A stretch of 64,000 bases of DNA, taken from assembly GCF_029392895.1 (NCBI RefSeq), contig NZ_CP114200.1, forward strand, positions 6,702,501-6,766,500, given 5' to 3'. This stretch comes from Streptomyces sp. 71268 (lineage in GTDB: Bacteria > Actinomycetota > Actinomycetes > Streptomycetales > Streptomycetaceae). Below, piece by piece: positions 33,852 to 43,159 of this stretch (its first letter is position 1; each line of letters opens with the position of its first letter). Below the pieces are notes generated by a model. It worked only from the letters and a program-made list of their open reading frames with translations. It had not been told where the DNA came from and ran no database searches. The translations under genes were made by a program, and so were the position numbers.

Positions 33852-35363
33852 ATGACGAGCAGCACCGAGACCACCGCCACCACCCCGCAGGTAGCGGTCA
33901 ACGACATCGGTAACGAGGAAGCCTTCCTCGCCGCGATCGACGAGACGATCAAGTACTTCAACGACGGCGACATCGTCGACGGCGTCATCGTGAAGGTCGA
34001 CCGGGACGAGGTCCTGCTCGACATCGGTTACAAGACCGAAGGTGTCATCCCGAGCCGCGAGCTCTCGATCAAGCACGACGTCGACCCCAACGAGGTCGTC
34101 GCCGTCGGTGACGAGATCGAGGCCCTTGTTCTCCAGAAGGAGGACAAGGAAGGCCGCCTGATCCTCTCGAAGAAGCGCGCCCAGTACGAGCGTGCCTGGG
34201 GCACCATCGAGAAGATCAAGGAAGAGGACGGCATCGTCACCGGTACCGTCATCGAGGTCGTCAAGGGTGGTCTCATCCTCGACATCGGCCTCCGTGGCTT
34301 CCTGCCGGCCTCCCTCGTGGAGATGCGCCGCGTCCGCGACCTCCAGCCCTACGTGGGCAAGGAGCTTGAGGCCAAGATCATCGAGCTGGACAAGAACCGC
34401 AACAACGTGGTCCTGTCCCGCCGTGCCTGGCTGGAGCAGACCCAGAGCGAGGTCCGTCAGACCTTCCTCACCACCCTGCAGAAGGGCCAGGTGCGCTCGG
34501 GCGTCGTCTCCTCCATCGTCAACTTCGGTGCCTTCGTGGACCTGGGTGGCGTGGACGGCCTCGTGCACGTCTCCGAGCTCTCCTGGAAGCACATCGACCA
34601 CCCCTCCGAGGTCGTCGAGGTCGGCCAGGAGGTCACGGTCGAGGTCCTCGACGTCGACATGGACCGCGAGCGCGTCTCCCTGTCGCTCAAGGCGACCCAG
34701 GAAGACCCGTGGCAGCAGTTCGCCCGGACCCACCAGATCGGGCAGGTCGTCCCCGGTAAGGTCACCAAGCTCGTTCCGTTCGGCGCGTTCGTCCGCGTCG
34801 ACGAGGGCATCGAGGGCCTGGTGCACATCTCCGAGCTGGCCGAGCGCCACGTGGAGATCCCGGAGCAGGTCGTCCAGGTCAACGACGAGATCTTCGTCAA
34901 GGTCATCGACATCGACCTGGAGCGCCGCCGCATCAGCCTCTCGCTGAAGCAGGCCAACGAGTCCTTCGGTGCCGACCCGGCCTCGGTCGAGTTCGACCCG
35001 ACGCTGTACGGCATGGCCGCCTCGTACGACGACCAGGGGAACTACATCTACCCCGAGGGCTTCGACCCCGAGGCCAACGACTGGCTGCCGGGCTACGAGA
35101 AGCAGCGTGAGGAGTGGGAGGGCCAGTACGCCACGGCCCAGTCCCGCTTCGAGCAGCACCAGGCGCAGGTCATCAAGTCCCGCGAGGCCGACGAGCAGGC
35201 CGCTGCCGAGGGCGCTGCCGCTCCGGCGGCCGGCGGTGCGAGCGGCGGGGGCAACGTCTCCGGCGGTTCGTACTCCTCCGAGTCGGACGACACCTCCGGT
35301 GCCCTGGCCTCCGACGAGGCGCTGGCTGCCCTCCGCGAGAAGCTGGCGGGTGGGCAGAGCTGA
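33852..35363 (+). CDS. rpsA: 30S ribosomal protein S1
   Basis: 503 residues with four S1 RNA-binding repeats at about 36-105, 123-190, 208-280 and 293-365. The third and fourth show VNFGAFVDLGGVDGLVHVSELSW and VPFGAFVRVDEGIEGLVHISELA. The C-terminal quarter is acidic then Gly/Ser/Ala-rich, as in other actinobacteria. It helps mRNA bind to the ribosome. Codon usage is strongly optimised (frequent CTC, GTC and AAG), fitting high expression. Confidence 0.97.
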   Translation: MTSSTETTATTPQVAVNDIGNEEAFLAAIDETIKYFNDGDIVDGVIVKVDRDEVLLDIGYKTEGVIPSRELSIKHDVDPNEVVAVGDEIEALVLQKEDKEGRLILSKKRAQYERAWGTIEKIKEEDGIVTGTVIEVVKGGLILDIGLRGFLPASLVEMRRVRDLQPYVGKELEAKIIELDKNRNNVVLSRRAWLEQTQSEVRQTFLTTLQKGQVRSGVVSSIVNFGAFVDLGGVDGLVHVSELSWKHIDHPSEVVEVGQEVTVEVLDVDMDRERVSLSLKATQEDPWQQFARTHQIGQVVPGKVTKLVPFGAFVRVDEGIEGLVHISELAERHVEIPEQVVQVNDEIFVKVIDIDLERRRISLSLKQANESFGADPASVEFDPTLYGMAASYDDQGNYIYPEGFDPEANDWLPGYEKQREEWEGQYATAQSRFEQHQAQVIKSREADEQAAAEGAAAPAAGGASGGGNVSGGSYSSESDDTSGALASDEALAALREKLAGGQS

Positions 35364-35390
35364 AGCTCTCCCTCTGCTGAGCACTAGCTG

Positions 35391-35435
35391 ACGGCGAAGG
35401 CCCACCCCTCTGCGCGAGGGGTGGGCCTTCGCCGT
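35391..35435 (+). terminator. rpsA terminator
   Basis: Perfect 20-bp arms (35391-35410, 35416-35435) with a 5-nt loop and TTTCC after it. It is also positioned to stop transcription of the convergent gene. Confidence 0.9.
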
Positions 35436-35468
35436 TTCCCGTTTCCGGGGCGCCGGCCGTGAACGGGG

Positions 35469-36494
35469 TCAGTCGCGCACGGGGACGCCGGGATTGGTCA
35501 GGCCCCTGCCGCCGGAGACGGTGTTGTCGCGGGTGATCGTGACGGGGCAGCTTCGCGCGTCGTAGTTGGTCACGTGGATGGCGTACCGGTCGGGCCCGGT
35601 GGACCCGGTGAGGTCGGACTTGTTGCCGCGGAACGTGGCGCGACAGCCCCAGCCGTCCTGTACCTCGTGCGTCTGGTAGCCGTCGTTGGTGGTGCGCTTG
35701 CCGACGTTGTTCTCGACGAGAACGTCGTTCCCCTTGATGTCCACCCACGAGTCGTCGTAGTTCGCGCCGGTCAGGCCGCCGCCGTCGAAGGTGTTGCCGA
35801 TGATCCGGGCGCCGGTGGTGCCTTCCTTCACGTCGATGTTCTCGCCGCCGATGCCCGGGCCCAGGGTGTTGTTCTCGATCAGGATGTTGTCACTCCTGTC
35901 CGAGGTGCCGCCGGCGCTGCCCACGTAGATGCCTTCGCCCATGCCGCGACCGTTGGTGCCGGTGTTCCGGATCGTGGAATTCTTGATCGAGCCGTCGGAG
36001 CTGGACTTGCGCCAGTGCACCCCCTCCATGTCGAGGTCGTGCACGGTGACGCCGTCGATGTGCACGTCGTCGGCCTCGTCCAGGACGATGCCCTTCTGGC
36101 CACCGGTGACCGTGAAACCGCGCAGGCTCCAGCCGTCGGCCCCGTTCAGGTGCAGGCCGTAGCCGCCGCCTGCGGTCAGGACGGCCTTGGCCGAGCCGAT
36201 CAGGGTGATGGGGGAGTCACGACCGCCGGCGCGGGTGGTCTTGAAGTTCCCGCGGTAGGTGCCGTCGGCCAGCTTGATGGTGTCGCCCGGCTTGGCGACG
36301 GCGAGCGCGTCCTTGAGCTGCTGGGCGGAGGAGACGGGGGTGGTCGCGGTCGGGTGGACGGGCGTGGCGTGTGCGGGGCCCTGGGGAACGGGTCCCGCGG
36401 CCAGCAGCCCACCGCAGGCGAGCGCCGTGGTGGACAGCGCGAGCGGGCCGCGCGAGCGGCGGGGGCGGCTGGATCGGGCGGGGCGAGTGCGCAT
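35469..36494 (-). CDS. Secreted right-handed beta-helix protein (polysaccharide-lyase-like)
   Basis: 341 residues. An Arg-rich signal peptide (about 1-43, ending in AHA) is followed by a parallel beta-helix. The first turn has AVAKPGDTIKLADGTYRGNF, as in chondroitinase-B/alginate-lyase-type proteins, then repeated short coils such as IKNSTIRNTG and ILIENNTLG. A Cys pair (WGCRATF and RSCPVT) may form a disulphide. It probably binds or cleaves an extracellular polysaccharide; the catalytic residues cannot be confirmed. Its promoter (36604-36632) overlaps an inverted repeat. Confidence 0.82.
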   Translation of the reverse strand: MRTRPARSSRPRRSRGPLALSTTALACGGLLAAGPVPQGPAHATPVHPTATTPVSSAQQLKDALAVAKPGDTIKLADGTYRGNFKTTRAGGRDSPITLIGSAKAVLTAGGGYGLHLNGADGWSLRGFTVTGGQKGIVLDEADDVHIDGVTVHDLDMEGVHWRKSSSDGSIKNSTIRNTGTNGRGMGEGIYVGSAGGTSDRSDNILIENNTLGPGIGGENIDVKEGTTGARIIGNTFDGGGLTGANYDDSWVDIKGNDVLVENNVGKRTTNDGYQTHEVQDGWGCRATFRGNKSDLTGSTGPDRYAIHVTNYDARSCPVTITRDNTVSGGRGLTNPGVPVRD

Positions 36495-36569
36495 GGGGGC
36501 TGCCTCTGGGTCGGGGGCGGGTGTGTGGGGCTACTGGTGCGTGGGGCGTCGCGTCGGTGGGGGTGGGTG

Positions 36570-36634
36570 TGTTGACGCGTACGTCGGGACAGGTCGGGTC
36601 GGGAACGTAGGGGTATTACGTGAACGCGTCAACA
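36570..36634. promoter_or_regulatory. Promoter of the beta-helix gene inside a perfect inverted repeat
   Basis: On the minus strand TTGACG (36627-36632), 17 bp, then TACGTT (36604-36609). The -35 lies in one arm of a perfect 11-bp inverted repeat, TGTTGACGCGT (36570-36580) and ACGCGTCAACA (36624-36634). The arms are 54 bp apart start to start. Confidence 0.6.
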
Positions 36635-36859
36635 GGGGGTGGAGGCGCGGAGCCTCGCCGCGCGACCCGACACCGATGCCGCCCGGTGTGGTTTGGACCG
36701 GCGCGGCCTGGCCCGTCCCGAACGGTGACCCGCTCCCAGCCCGGCTCGTCTAACCTGGGCTGGCGTTCGCGCCCCGGCCCTCACGACGAGACTGATCACC
36801 GGGAATGCGGGCGGTGACGGTGGCGTTGGCCTCAACGAGAACGAGGAGGAGCGCTCACG

Positions 36860-37807
36860 GTGTTGGAACCCCAGGACTTGTACGCATGGGAGCCGAGCGG
36901 GCTCGCGGCGGTTGACGCGATAACGTCGCGCGACTCGGCCGGGCTGGTGCTGCTCTACCACTTCGACGGCTACATCGACGCGGGTGAGACCGGCGCGCAG
37001 ATCGTGGAGAAGCTGCTGAAGGGCCTGCCACACCAGGTCGTCGCGCGCTTCGACCACGACCGGCTCGTGGACTACCGGGCCAGGCGTCCGCTGCTCACCT
37101 TCGAGCGCGACCGCTGGACGGCCTACGAGACGCCCGTGATCGAACTCCACCTCGTACGCGACGCCACCGGCGCGCCCTTCCTGCTGCTGTCGGGCCCGGA
37201 GCCGGACGTGGAGTGGGAGCGCTTCGCTGCGGCCGTGCGCCAGGTCGTGGAGCGGCTCGGCGTACGACTCACGGTCAACTTCCACGGCATACCCATGGGC
37301 GTGCCGCACACCCGGCCGGTCGGGCTGACGCCGCACGGCAACCGGGTCGACCTGACGCCGGGCTACCAGGGTCTGTTCGACGAGGCCCAGGTGCCGGGCA
37401 GCGCGGAGTCGCTCATCGAGTTCCGGCTTGGCGAGGCCGGGCACGACGTGCTCGGCGTGGCGGCACACGTACCGCACTACGTGGCCAGGTCGCCCTACCC
37501 GGACGCGGCGTTGACGGCGCTTGAGGCGGTCACCGCGGCAACGGGGCTCGTGCTGCCCGGAGTCGCCCACTCCCTGCGTACCGCCGCCCTCCGTACCCAG
37601 GAGGAGATCGAACGACAGATCTCCGAGGGTGACGAGGAGTTGGTGTCCCTGGTGCGCGGCCTGGAGCACCAGTACGACGCGATAGCCGGCGCCGAGACGC
37701 GCGGCAGCCTCGTGGCCGAGCCCGCCGAGCTGCCGTCGGCGGAGGAACTCGGGGCGGAGCTGGAGCAGTTCCTCGCCGAGCGCGCGAAGCGCGACGGCGA
37801 CGTCTGA
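36860..37807 (+). CDS. PAC2-family protein
   Basis: 315 residues of the PAC2 (proteasome assembly chaperone 2-like) family, which is universal in actinobacteria. Visible are [49 protein letters not shown] and a C-terminal acidic helix. In mycobacteria and streptomycetes, relatives have been linked loosely to the proteasome; a function here is not proven. AGGAGGA precedes GTG 36860. Confidence 0.92.
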   Translation: MLEPQDLYAWEPSGLAAVDAITSRDSAGLVLLYHFDGYIDAGETGAQIVEKLLKGLPHQVVARFDHDRLVDYRARRPLLTFERDRWTAYETPVIELHLVRDATGAPFLLLSGPEPDVEWERFAAAVRQVVERLGVRLTVNFHGIPMGVPHTRPVGLTPHGNRVDLTPGYQGLFDEAQVPGSAESLIEFRLGEAGHDVLGVAAHVPHYVARSPYPDAALTALEAVTAATGLVLPGVAHSLRTAALRTQEEIERQISEGDEELVSLVRGLEHQYDAIAGAETRGSLVAEPAELPSAEELGAELEQFLAERAKRDGDV

Positions 37808-37835
37808 GCCAGCCGGTGGCATGGCGCCGGCTGGC
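37808..37835 (+). terminator. Hairpin after the PAC2 gene
   Basis: Perfect 9-bp arms (37808-37816, 37827-37835), directly after the stop codon. Confidence 0.5.
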
Positions 37836-37968
37836 GGCGTGATGCGGGCTGTGCTGCTGTCGCGACGTAGGGGCGTGCCCGAAGCCGGTTCGGTGGTGGC
37901 CCGCGTGCGCCGGTGGGCCGCGCCGGGGTGAGCGCGCTCGCGCGCGGCCGTCCGCTTAGGCTGAGCGC

Positions 37969-38571
37969 ATGCTGAAGCTGGGGCTCACGGGCGGAATCGG
38001 TGCGGGCAAGAGCGAGGTGACGCGGTTGCTCGCCTCCTACGGAGCGGTCGTGATCGACTCCGACAGGATCGCGCGCGAGGTGGTGGAGCCGGGGACTCCC
38101 GGACTGGCCGCGGTGGTGGCGGAGTTCGGCGAGGAGATCCTGGATGCCGAGGGGCGGCTCGACCGGCCGAAGCTCGGCTCCATCGTCTTCGCCGATCCGC
38201 AACGACTGGCGGCGCTCAACGCGATCGTCCACCCGCTGGTGAGAGACCGCTCGGCCGAGCTGGAGAGTGAGGCGGGGGCTGATTCCATCGTCGTCCACGA
38301 CGTGCCGCTGCTCACGGAGAACGGTCTGGCGCCCCTCTTCGACCTCGTGCTGGTCGTGGACGCCTCGCCGCGGACGCAGCTCGACCGGTTGGTGCGGCTG
38401 CGAGGCATGACCGAGGAAGAGGCTCGCTCCCGGATGGCGGCGCAGGCGACGCGGGAACAGCGGAAGGCGGTAGCCGACCTGGTCGTGGACAACGACGGTC
38501 CGCTGGAGGCACTGGAGCCACAGGTCAGGAAGGTGTGGGAGCAGCTCAGGGAGCGAGCGGCGTCCGCGTAG
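37969..38571 (+). CDS. coaE: Dephospho-CoA kinase
   Basis: 200 residues with P-loop [26 protein letters not shown] and the lid/CoA segment [18 protein letters not shown]. It phosphorylates dephospho-CoA in the last step of coenzyme A synthesis. The length is that of a single-domain CoaE; some actinobacteria carry a C-terminal extension that is absent here. TAGGCT (37957-37962) ends 6 nt before ATG, so it is probably leaderless. Confidence 0.95.
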   Translation: MLKLGLTGGIGAGKSEVTRLLASYGAVVIDSDRIAREVVEPGTPGLAAVVAEFGEEILDAEGRLDRPKLGSIVFADPQRLAALNAIVHPLVRDRSAELESEAGADSIVVHDVPLLTENGLAPLFDLVLVVDASPRTQLDRLVRLRGMTEEEARSRMAAQATREQRKAVADLVVDNDGPLEALEPQVRKVWEQLRERAASA

Positions 38572-38790
38572 CGAGGCCTGGCCGCACGCGGGACGCCGAG
38601 CGTGCCGCGCCGCTGGCGGGTGAGCGATACCGGTCCCGCCGTACCGCCGGGCCGCCATGCGATGCGCGGACACCGCGAGGCGGGCGCGGGACCCGTAGCG
38701 GCGCGGCGAGGCTGGGGAGTGGCGGGGGCGCGGGTCGGGGGCGGGCGCGCGGGGCGCACGCTGCGGAGCGAAGGCGAGGGGAGGGCAATC

Positions 38791-39243
38791 ATGGCGTACG
38801 GGCCTGCCTCGGTGGTGGGACTGTTCGCGGTCGTCGGCGGCGCGGTGTCCCTGGTGGCCGGGCTGGCCGGCCTCCGGCACGTGTGGCGCCTGCGCGGCGG
38901 CGGGGTCGCGGCCTGGGCGCTGATCAAGCCAGCGCCCCAGACGCCCGGCCCGGCCGGCGGACACGCCGCGGGGGAGCGGCCGGTGCGGTCGCACATCGGG
39001 GAGAGGCCACGGTTGCAGTTCACCACGGAGGACGAGCGGGTCATCGAGGTCGTCTGCCCGGTGCCGCCGACCCGGCAGCAACCGTTGACCGTCGGCAAGC
39101 ACGTCCTCGTCCGCTACGACCCGGCCGATCCGCACACGGTCGTCATCCACCGTCGGGAACGCCTCGCCCGGGACTACGGCTTCGCCGGTGCGGGACTGGC
39201 CTGGATGTTCCTTGGTCTGCTGGTCCTGGTGTTCGCCCCGTGA
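38791..39243 (+). CDS. DUF3592-type membrane protein
   Basis: 150 residues with one transmembrane helix at each end (about 5-28 and 130-148). Between them is an extracytoplasmic beta domain carrying HVLVRYDPADPHTVVI, which recalls DUF3592. The role is unknown. GAGGGGAGGG precedes the ATG. Confidence 0.75.
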   Translation: MAYGPASVVGLFAVVGGAVSLVAGLAGLRHVWRLRGGGVAAWALIKPAPQTPGPAGGHAAGERPVRSHIGERPRLQFTTEDERVIEVVCPVPPTRQQPLTVGKHVLVRYDPADPHTVVIHRRERLARDYGFAGAGLAWMFLGLLVLVFAP

Positions 39244-39539
39244 GCTGGGGCGTGGCTCTGCGCGACCAGTCGCGTCGGGGCGGTGTACGGGCGGCGGCGG
39301 GCCAGCGGGGCAGCCGGTAGGGGGAGCGTGCGCGCGTGAGCGGCCGACGACGCGGGAATACAGTTCCGGGGCGGATCGTTGTGGACCTCGTTGGCACCAT
39401 TCCGCGAGGCCGCGAGAGTCCACGTTCTCGCATCGCGAGGCGCGCGTTGGCACGCGGCCCGACGGGCTCGTACCCAACAGCACCTCATCGCCCATGAGCC
39501 GGCGACCAGTGACCGGGAGAACCGGGAGAGGAGACGGCA

Positions 39540-39911
39540 GTGACCAGGCAGCACACGCCCGAGACGCATGTGATCGACTACCGCGCGGCGGAGCAGTTGC
39601 TCGCGGCGCGTGACCCGCGGGGTGCCGTGAAGCTGCTGGACTCCGTCATATCCGCGCACCCGGACAACACCGCGGCCCGACTCCTGCGGGCCCGGGCGTT
39701 CTTCCTCGGAGCCCAACTGCGAGCGGCTGAGCTGGAGTTCCAGCACGTCCTGGAGCGCGAGCCCGACAACGCCTTCGCGCACTTCGCGCTGGGGCGCACG
39801 CTGGAGCGCGCCAGCCGTCCGGACGAGGCCACGCGGCACTTCCGGCTGGCCGCGGCCCTCGACCCCCGCCCGGACTTCATCGCGGCGGCCCGGTTCGGGG
39901 ACGCTGGCTAA
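39540..39911 (+). CDS. Tetratricopeptide-repeat protein
   Basis: 123 residues with about three TPR units. The last two are clearest: LLRARAFFLGAQLRAAELEFQHVLEREPDN and FAHFALGRTLERASRPDEATRHFRLAAALDP. Probably a scaffolding protein; the partner is unknown. GTG 39540 follows GAGAGGAGA. Confidence 0.88.
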   Translation: MTRQHTPETHVIDYRAAEQLLAARDPRGAVKLLDSVISAHPDNTAARLLRARAFFLGAQLRAAELEFQHVLEREPDNAFAHFALGRTLERASRPDEATRHFRLAAALDPRPDFIAAARFGDAG

Positions 39912-39927
39912 CTGGTCCACGCAGCCG

Positions 39928-39961
39928 CGCGACGGCCTCCCGCGTCTGGGAGGCCGTCGCG
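39928..39961. terminator. Hairpin between the TPR gene and the DUF6343 gene
   Basis: Perfect 14-bp arms (39928-39941, 39948-39961) with a 6-nt loop, between convergent genes. Confidence 0.8.
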
Positions 39962-40061
39962 CGGCACGCCTGTCCGGCCACAGCGCGGACGGGCACGGCA
40001 CGCGACAGCACGCCCTGCCGGTCCCCGGCGCGGATGCCTCCCCCTGACACCCAACTCCCGG

Positions 40062-40388
40062 TCAACGCGCGCGGCGACGACGGCTGCGCCGGCCGGCACC
40101 GCCGTACGCGTGGCGTGCTCCGGCGGCACCGCCATTGAGGGGTTCGTACGGTGGTACGTCGCGGCCGGGTTGGTAGTGCGGCCCCTGCCGGAGGCGCCGT
40201 AGGACGCAGCCGAGATCGAGGACGGCCAGGGCGGCGACCACGGCACAGGCCGCGGCCCAGCCGGGCCTGCCGACGCTGCTGAAGGCGACGGCACCACCGA
40301 CGGCCCAGGCCAGACCCCACAGGGCCAGGCCGAGGCGCAGCCGCAGTGGGCTGCGCGCGTGCAGTGGCTCGTCGCCGGTACGGAGCAT
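40062..40388 (-). CDS. DUF6343-like small membrane protein
   Basis: About 108 residues. MLRTGDEPLHARSPLRLRLGLAL starts the protein, then two hydrophobic helices (about 15-62), then the conserved RQGPHYQPGRDVPPYEP and a basic tail. It resembles a Streptomyces family of unknown function. GGGAG precedes the start; a GTG directly before the ATG is an alternative. Confidence 0.78.
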   Translation of the reverse strand: MLRTGDEPLHARSPLRLRLGLALWGLAWAVGGAVAFSSVGRPGWAAACAVVAALAVLDLGCVLRRLRQGPHYQPGRDVPPYEPLNGGAAGARHAYGGAGRRSRRRRAR

Positions 40389-40889
40389 CACAACGCATCT
40401 CCCACGGCCCAAAATACTCCTGCCCGTGGGGTGCCCGGCCGGTTACCGCGCGCGGTGGCCGAGGCGTGCCGGCTCCTCGCCGGCGGCGCGAGCGAGTCTC
40501 TGCCCACCGCTGCTCCGTACGGTCGACCCCGCGCGTCTCGCTGGCCCGCGGGCACCGTCCGCGCAGCGTGCACGCTTCCTCCGCCTGGTGCGGGCCCCAT
40601 GCTTCGCGGACGCGGAGGGCCGGCCGCGAGCCAGGGTGCACGGAGGGCTCGCGTTGTGGCGCACACCCGACGGCACCGCCACTGACGGGCGCCGCGCGCC
40701 GCGCGGGCCCGGGGTGTGTCCCGTGGTCCCGAGCCCAAGTGCCGCGCCCGGCCGCCGAGTCGGCGCACGGGGGTGCCCTCGGGCGCTGGCCCCGCTCCAT
40801 ACTTGCCGCTGTCGGCGCCACGCATGTGGCGGACCTCCGCCAGTCCAGCGCAGCCAAGGATGCCCCGCTCGCCCGACCTGGGAGGAACC
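40389..40889. other. Intergenic region, no gene seen
   Basis: About 500 bp between divergent genes. Open frames on both strands lack family features and codon bias. No promoter is convincing. Confidence 0.45.
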
Positions 40890-41585
40890 ATGAGAGCTCG
40901 CCCCTCCGCCGCCCGCGCGTCGCGCCCGATGTGGTTAGGCGTACTACTCGCCGTGTGCGCGCTGCTTCTCGCCGGAGCCCCGCCCGCTGCCGCCGTGGAC
41001 CGGCAGACCATCGTCGCGGGCGGGGACGTGGTCTATGCCGGTAGCGGCGGCACCTGCGTGGTGGGCTTCAACGCGGAGAAGAGCGGTAACCCGTACGGCA
41101 TCGTTCCCGGACACTGCGCGGAGACGGACACCACCTGGTACGCGGACTCGGCGCGAACGATACCCATCGGGCGCACGGAGGGCGCGGGTTTCCCCGCCTC
41201 CGACTACGGCCTCATCCGCTACACCAACACGGCCGTCTCCTTCCCCGGCGAGATCCGGGTCGGCACGGGCAAGCTCGTGGACATCACCGGTGCCGCACGC
41301 CCCACCGTCGGGCACGCGATGTGTCACTTCGGGCGAGTGACCCTCTTCGGGTGCGGCACCGTGCAGTCGGTGAACGTCTCGGTGAACTTCCCCGAGGGGC
41401 TGGTGACCGGCCTGTTCACCTCCAACGCATGCTCGGAGCGTGGGGACGTGGGCGGCCCCGCGTTCGCCGGTGACAAGGCGTTGGGCTTCATCTTCCACTC
41501 CAACGGCGGTTGCCGAACCGCTGGCAGGACGTACTACAAGCCGATCATTCCGGTGCTGGCCGAGCACGGGCTGGTGCTGCGCTGA
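40890..41585 (+). CDS. Secreted chymotrypsin-fold protein with catalytic Ser replaced by Val
   Basis: 231 residues. A signal peptide (about 1-35, AAA) precedes a short S1 domain of the streptogrisin type. The His is in GIVPGHCAE and the Asp in ASDYGLIRY. The GDSGG motif reads ERGDVGGPAF, encoded by a clean GTG codon, so the nucleophile is Val. Four Cys are placed as in alpha-lytic-like proteases. There is no long pro-region. The protein should be a non-hydrolytic pseudoprotease, perhaps a binder or decoy. Codon 16 is TTA (40935-40937), rare in Streptomyces and a marker of bldA-dependent developmental genes. GGAGG precedes the ATG. Confidence 0.88.
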   Translation: MRARPSAARASRPMWLGVLLAVCALLLAGAPPAAAVDRQTIVAGGDVVYAGSGGTCVVGFNAEKSGNPYGIVPGHCAETDTTWYADSARTIPIGRTEGAGFPASDYGLIRYTNTAVSFPGEIRVGTGKLVDITGAARPTVGHAMCHFGRVTLFGCGTVQSVNVSVNFPEGLVTGLFTSNACSERGDVGGPAFAGDKALGFIFHSNGGCRTAGRTYYKPIIPVLAEHGLVLR

Positions 41586-41768
41586 CCGGCTGGCGGCACT
41601 CCGCCCCTGGTTCTCGACGAGGTCGACGGCTCGCTGCCGCTCGCCGCGCTCGACGCGTCCGACATCCAGCCGCACCAGCCAGGTGGGGGCGGCCGGCACC
41701 CTCCGGGCAGACCCGGGGCCCGGACCCGTGCTCACGGTGGCCAGCGCCACGCGGGCTAGCGTGTCCGG

Positions 41769-42230
41769 ATGACGTCAGCGCTCAATGCCCCGCACGGCAG
41801 CTCCGAGAACCCCGGCCGGCTGGGGCCGTCGGCCACGGTCGAGGCCCGCCCAGAACAGGTCGGCCCGGTGCGCACCGAGTACGCCCCCGACCCGGACGGC
41901 GACCCGGACCCCGGGGAGATCGTGTGGACCTGGGTGCCGTACGAGGAGAACGACGGGCGGGGCAAGGACCGACCGGTGCTGGTCGTGGCGCGGGAGAAGG
42001 CCGGGACCCTGCTCGCCGTACAACTGTCGAGCAAGCGGCACGACGAGGACCGCGAGTGGGTGCCGATCGGGTCGGGCCCGTGGGACAGCGCGGGTAGGCA
42101 GTCGTGGGTGGACCTGGACCGGGTACTGCGCGTGCACCGCGACGGTATGCGCCGCGAGGCCTGCGCGCTCGCGCGTCCGCTCTTCGACCGGGTGGTGACC
42201 CGGCTGCGGCGACGCTACGGCTGGCGCTGA
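41769..42230 (+). CDS. MazF/PemK-like protein
   Basis: 153 residues. A disordered head of about 45 residues precedes a PemK-like beta barrel: GEIVWTWVPYEENDGRGKDRPVLVVARE, VQLSSKRHDED, and SWVDLDRVLRVHRDGM. Family members are mRNA interferases or ribosome-associated regulators. No antitoxin gene is adjacent on either side. TAGCGT (41757-41762) ends 6 nt before the ATG, suggesting leaderless expression. Confidence 0.82.
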   Translation: MTSALNAPHGSSENPGRLGPSATVEARPEQVGPVRTEYAPDPDGDPDPGEIVWTWVPYEENDGRGKDRPVLVVAREKAGTLLAVQLSSKRHDEDREWVPIGSGPWDSAGRQSWVDLDRVLRVHRDGMRREACALARPLFDRVVTRLRRRYGWR

Positions 42231-42446
42231 GGAGGAGGCGGCATCGCCCCACCGGTTGACGCGCCGCGCCGCATACCGCGCCCCCGCGGCGGAGGCGGAC
42301 GGCCGTGGATCGGGCCCCCGCTCGGATGGCCTGGTCCCGCGCTGGTGCGGTGTCCGGCCGGGCGAGGACCCATGCGCCGTGAGGCTCCGTGTGCTGGGGG
42401 CCGGGGCGCGGGTGGGCGCGCCGGGGGCGGTCGGCATGATGGTGGT

Positions 42447-43091
42447 GTGCGGCTCGAAGCGATCTCCTGGGAACGGTTGACCGACGCGCTCGCCGACCGG
42501 GTGACGCGGACCGAGGCCGCGGACGGCGGGCCCTGGCTACGCGTGGCGGTGGACGGCGCGCCGGCCGCGCACGGCGACGCGCTCGCCCAGCGGCTCGCCG
42601 ACGCCCTGCGGGTGCGCGGCCGGTCCGTACTGGTGGTGGCGACGGCCGGGTTCCTGCGTCCCGCGTCGCTGCGCTACGAGTTCGGCCGGCAGGACGTCGA
42701 CGCGTACTACGACGGGTGGACCGATACCGGCGCCCTGTGGCGCGAGGTGTTCAACCCCCTCGACGCGGGTGGTTCCGGGCGCGTGCTGCCCGACCTGTGG
42801 GGCCCGGTCACCGACCGTGCGACGCGCTCGCCCTACGTACCGCTTCCGCCCGGTGGCGTACTGGTGGTGCACGGGCCGCTGCTGCTCGGCCACTGGTTCC
42901 CCTTCGACCTCACGGTGCACCTCCGGCTCTCTCCCGCGGCCCTCGCCCGGCGCACGGAGCAGGGCCAACAGTGGACCCTGCCCGCTTTCGCCCGCTACGA
43001 GGCGGAGGTGCGCCCCGCCGAGAGCGCCGACGTCGTCGTACGCGCCGACGACCCCCGCCACCCGGCCTGGAACGGTGGAGCGACCCCGTGA
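42447..43091 (+). CDS. Uridine-kinase-like protein with degenerate P-loop
   Basis: 214 residues resembling uridine kinases in overall order: a beta strand VAVDGAPAAHGDALAQRLA where the Walker A should be, TAGFLRPASLRYEFG, YYDGWTDTGALWREVFNPL, and VLVVHGPLLLG. The GxxxxGK[ST] lysine is replaced (HGDA), so ATP binding by the normal route is doubtful. The replacement seems typical of streptomycete relatives. A CATGAT (42435-42440) ends 6 nt before GTG, fitting a leaderless start. Confidence 0.75.
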   Translation: MRLEAISWERLTDALADRVTRTEAADGGPWLRVAVDGAPAAHGDALAQRLADALRVRGRSVLVVATAGFLRPASLRYEFGRQDVDAYYDGWTDTGALWREVFNPLDAGGSGRVLPDLWGPVTDRATRSPYVPLPPGGVLVVHGPLLLGHWFPFDLTVHLRLSPAALARRTEQGQQWTLPAFARYEAEVRPAESADVVVRADDPRHPAWNGGATP

Positions 43092-43159
43092 TCGGGCTCC
43101 CGCAGGCCCCCCGCGCGCCGAGGCGGCCACGCGGCAGGGGACGGGTGGGGCCGGATGGC

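Noticed and set aside
40389..41011. Minus-strand open frame upstream of the pseudoprotease
   Set aside because: Low-complexity Arg/Ala/Gly product, no ribosome site, overlaps the signal-peptide region in antisense.
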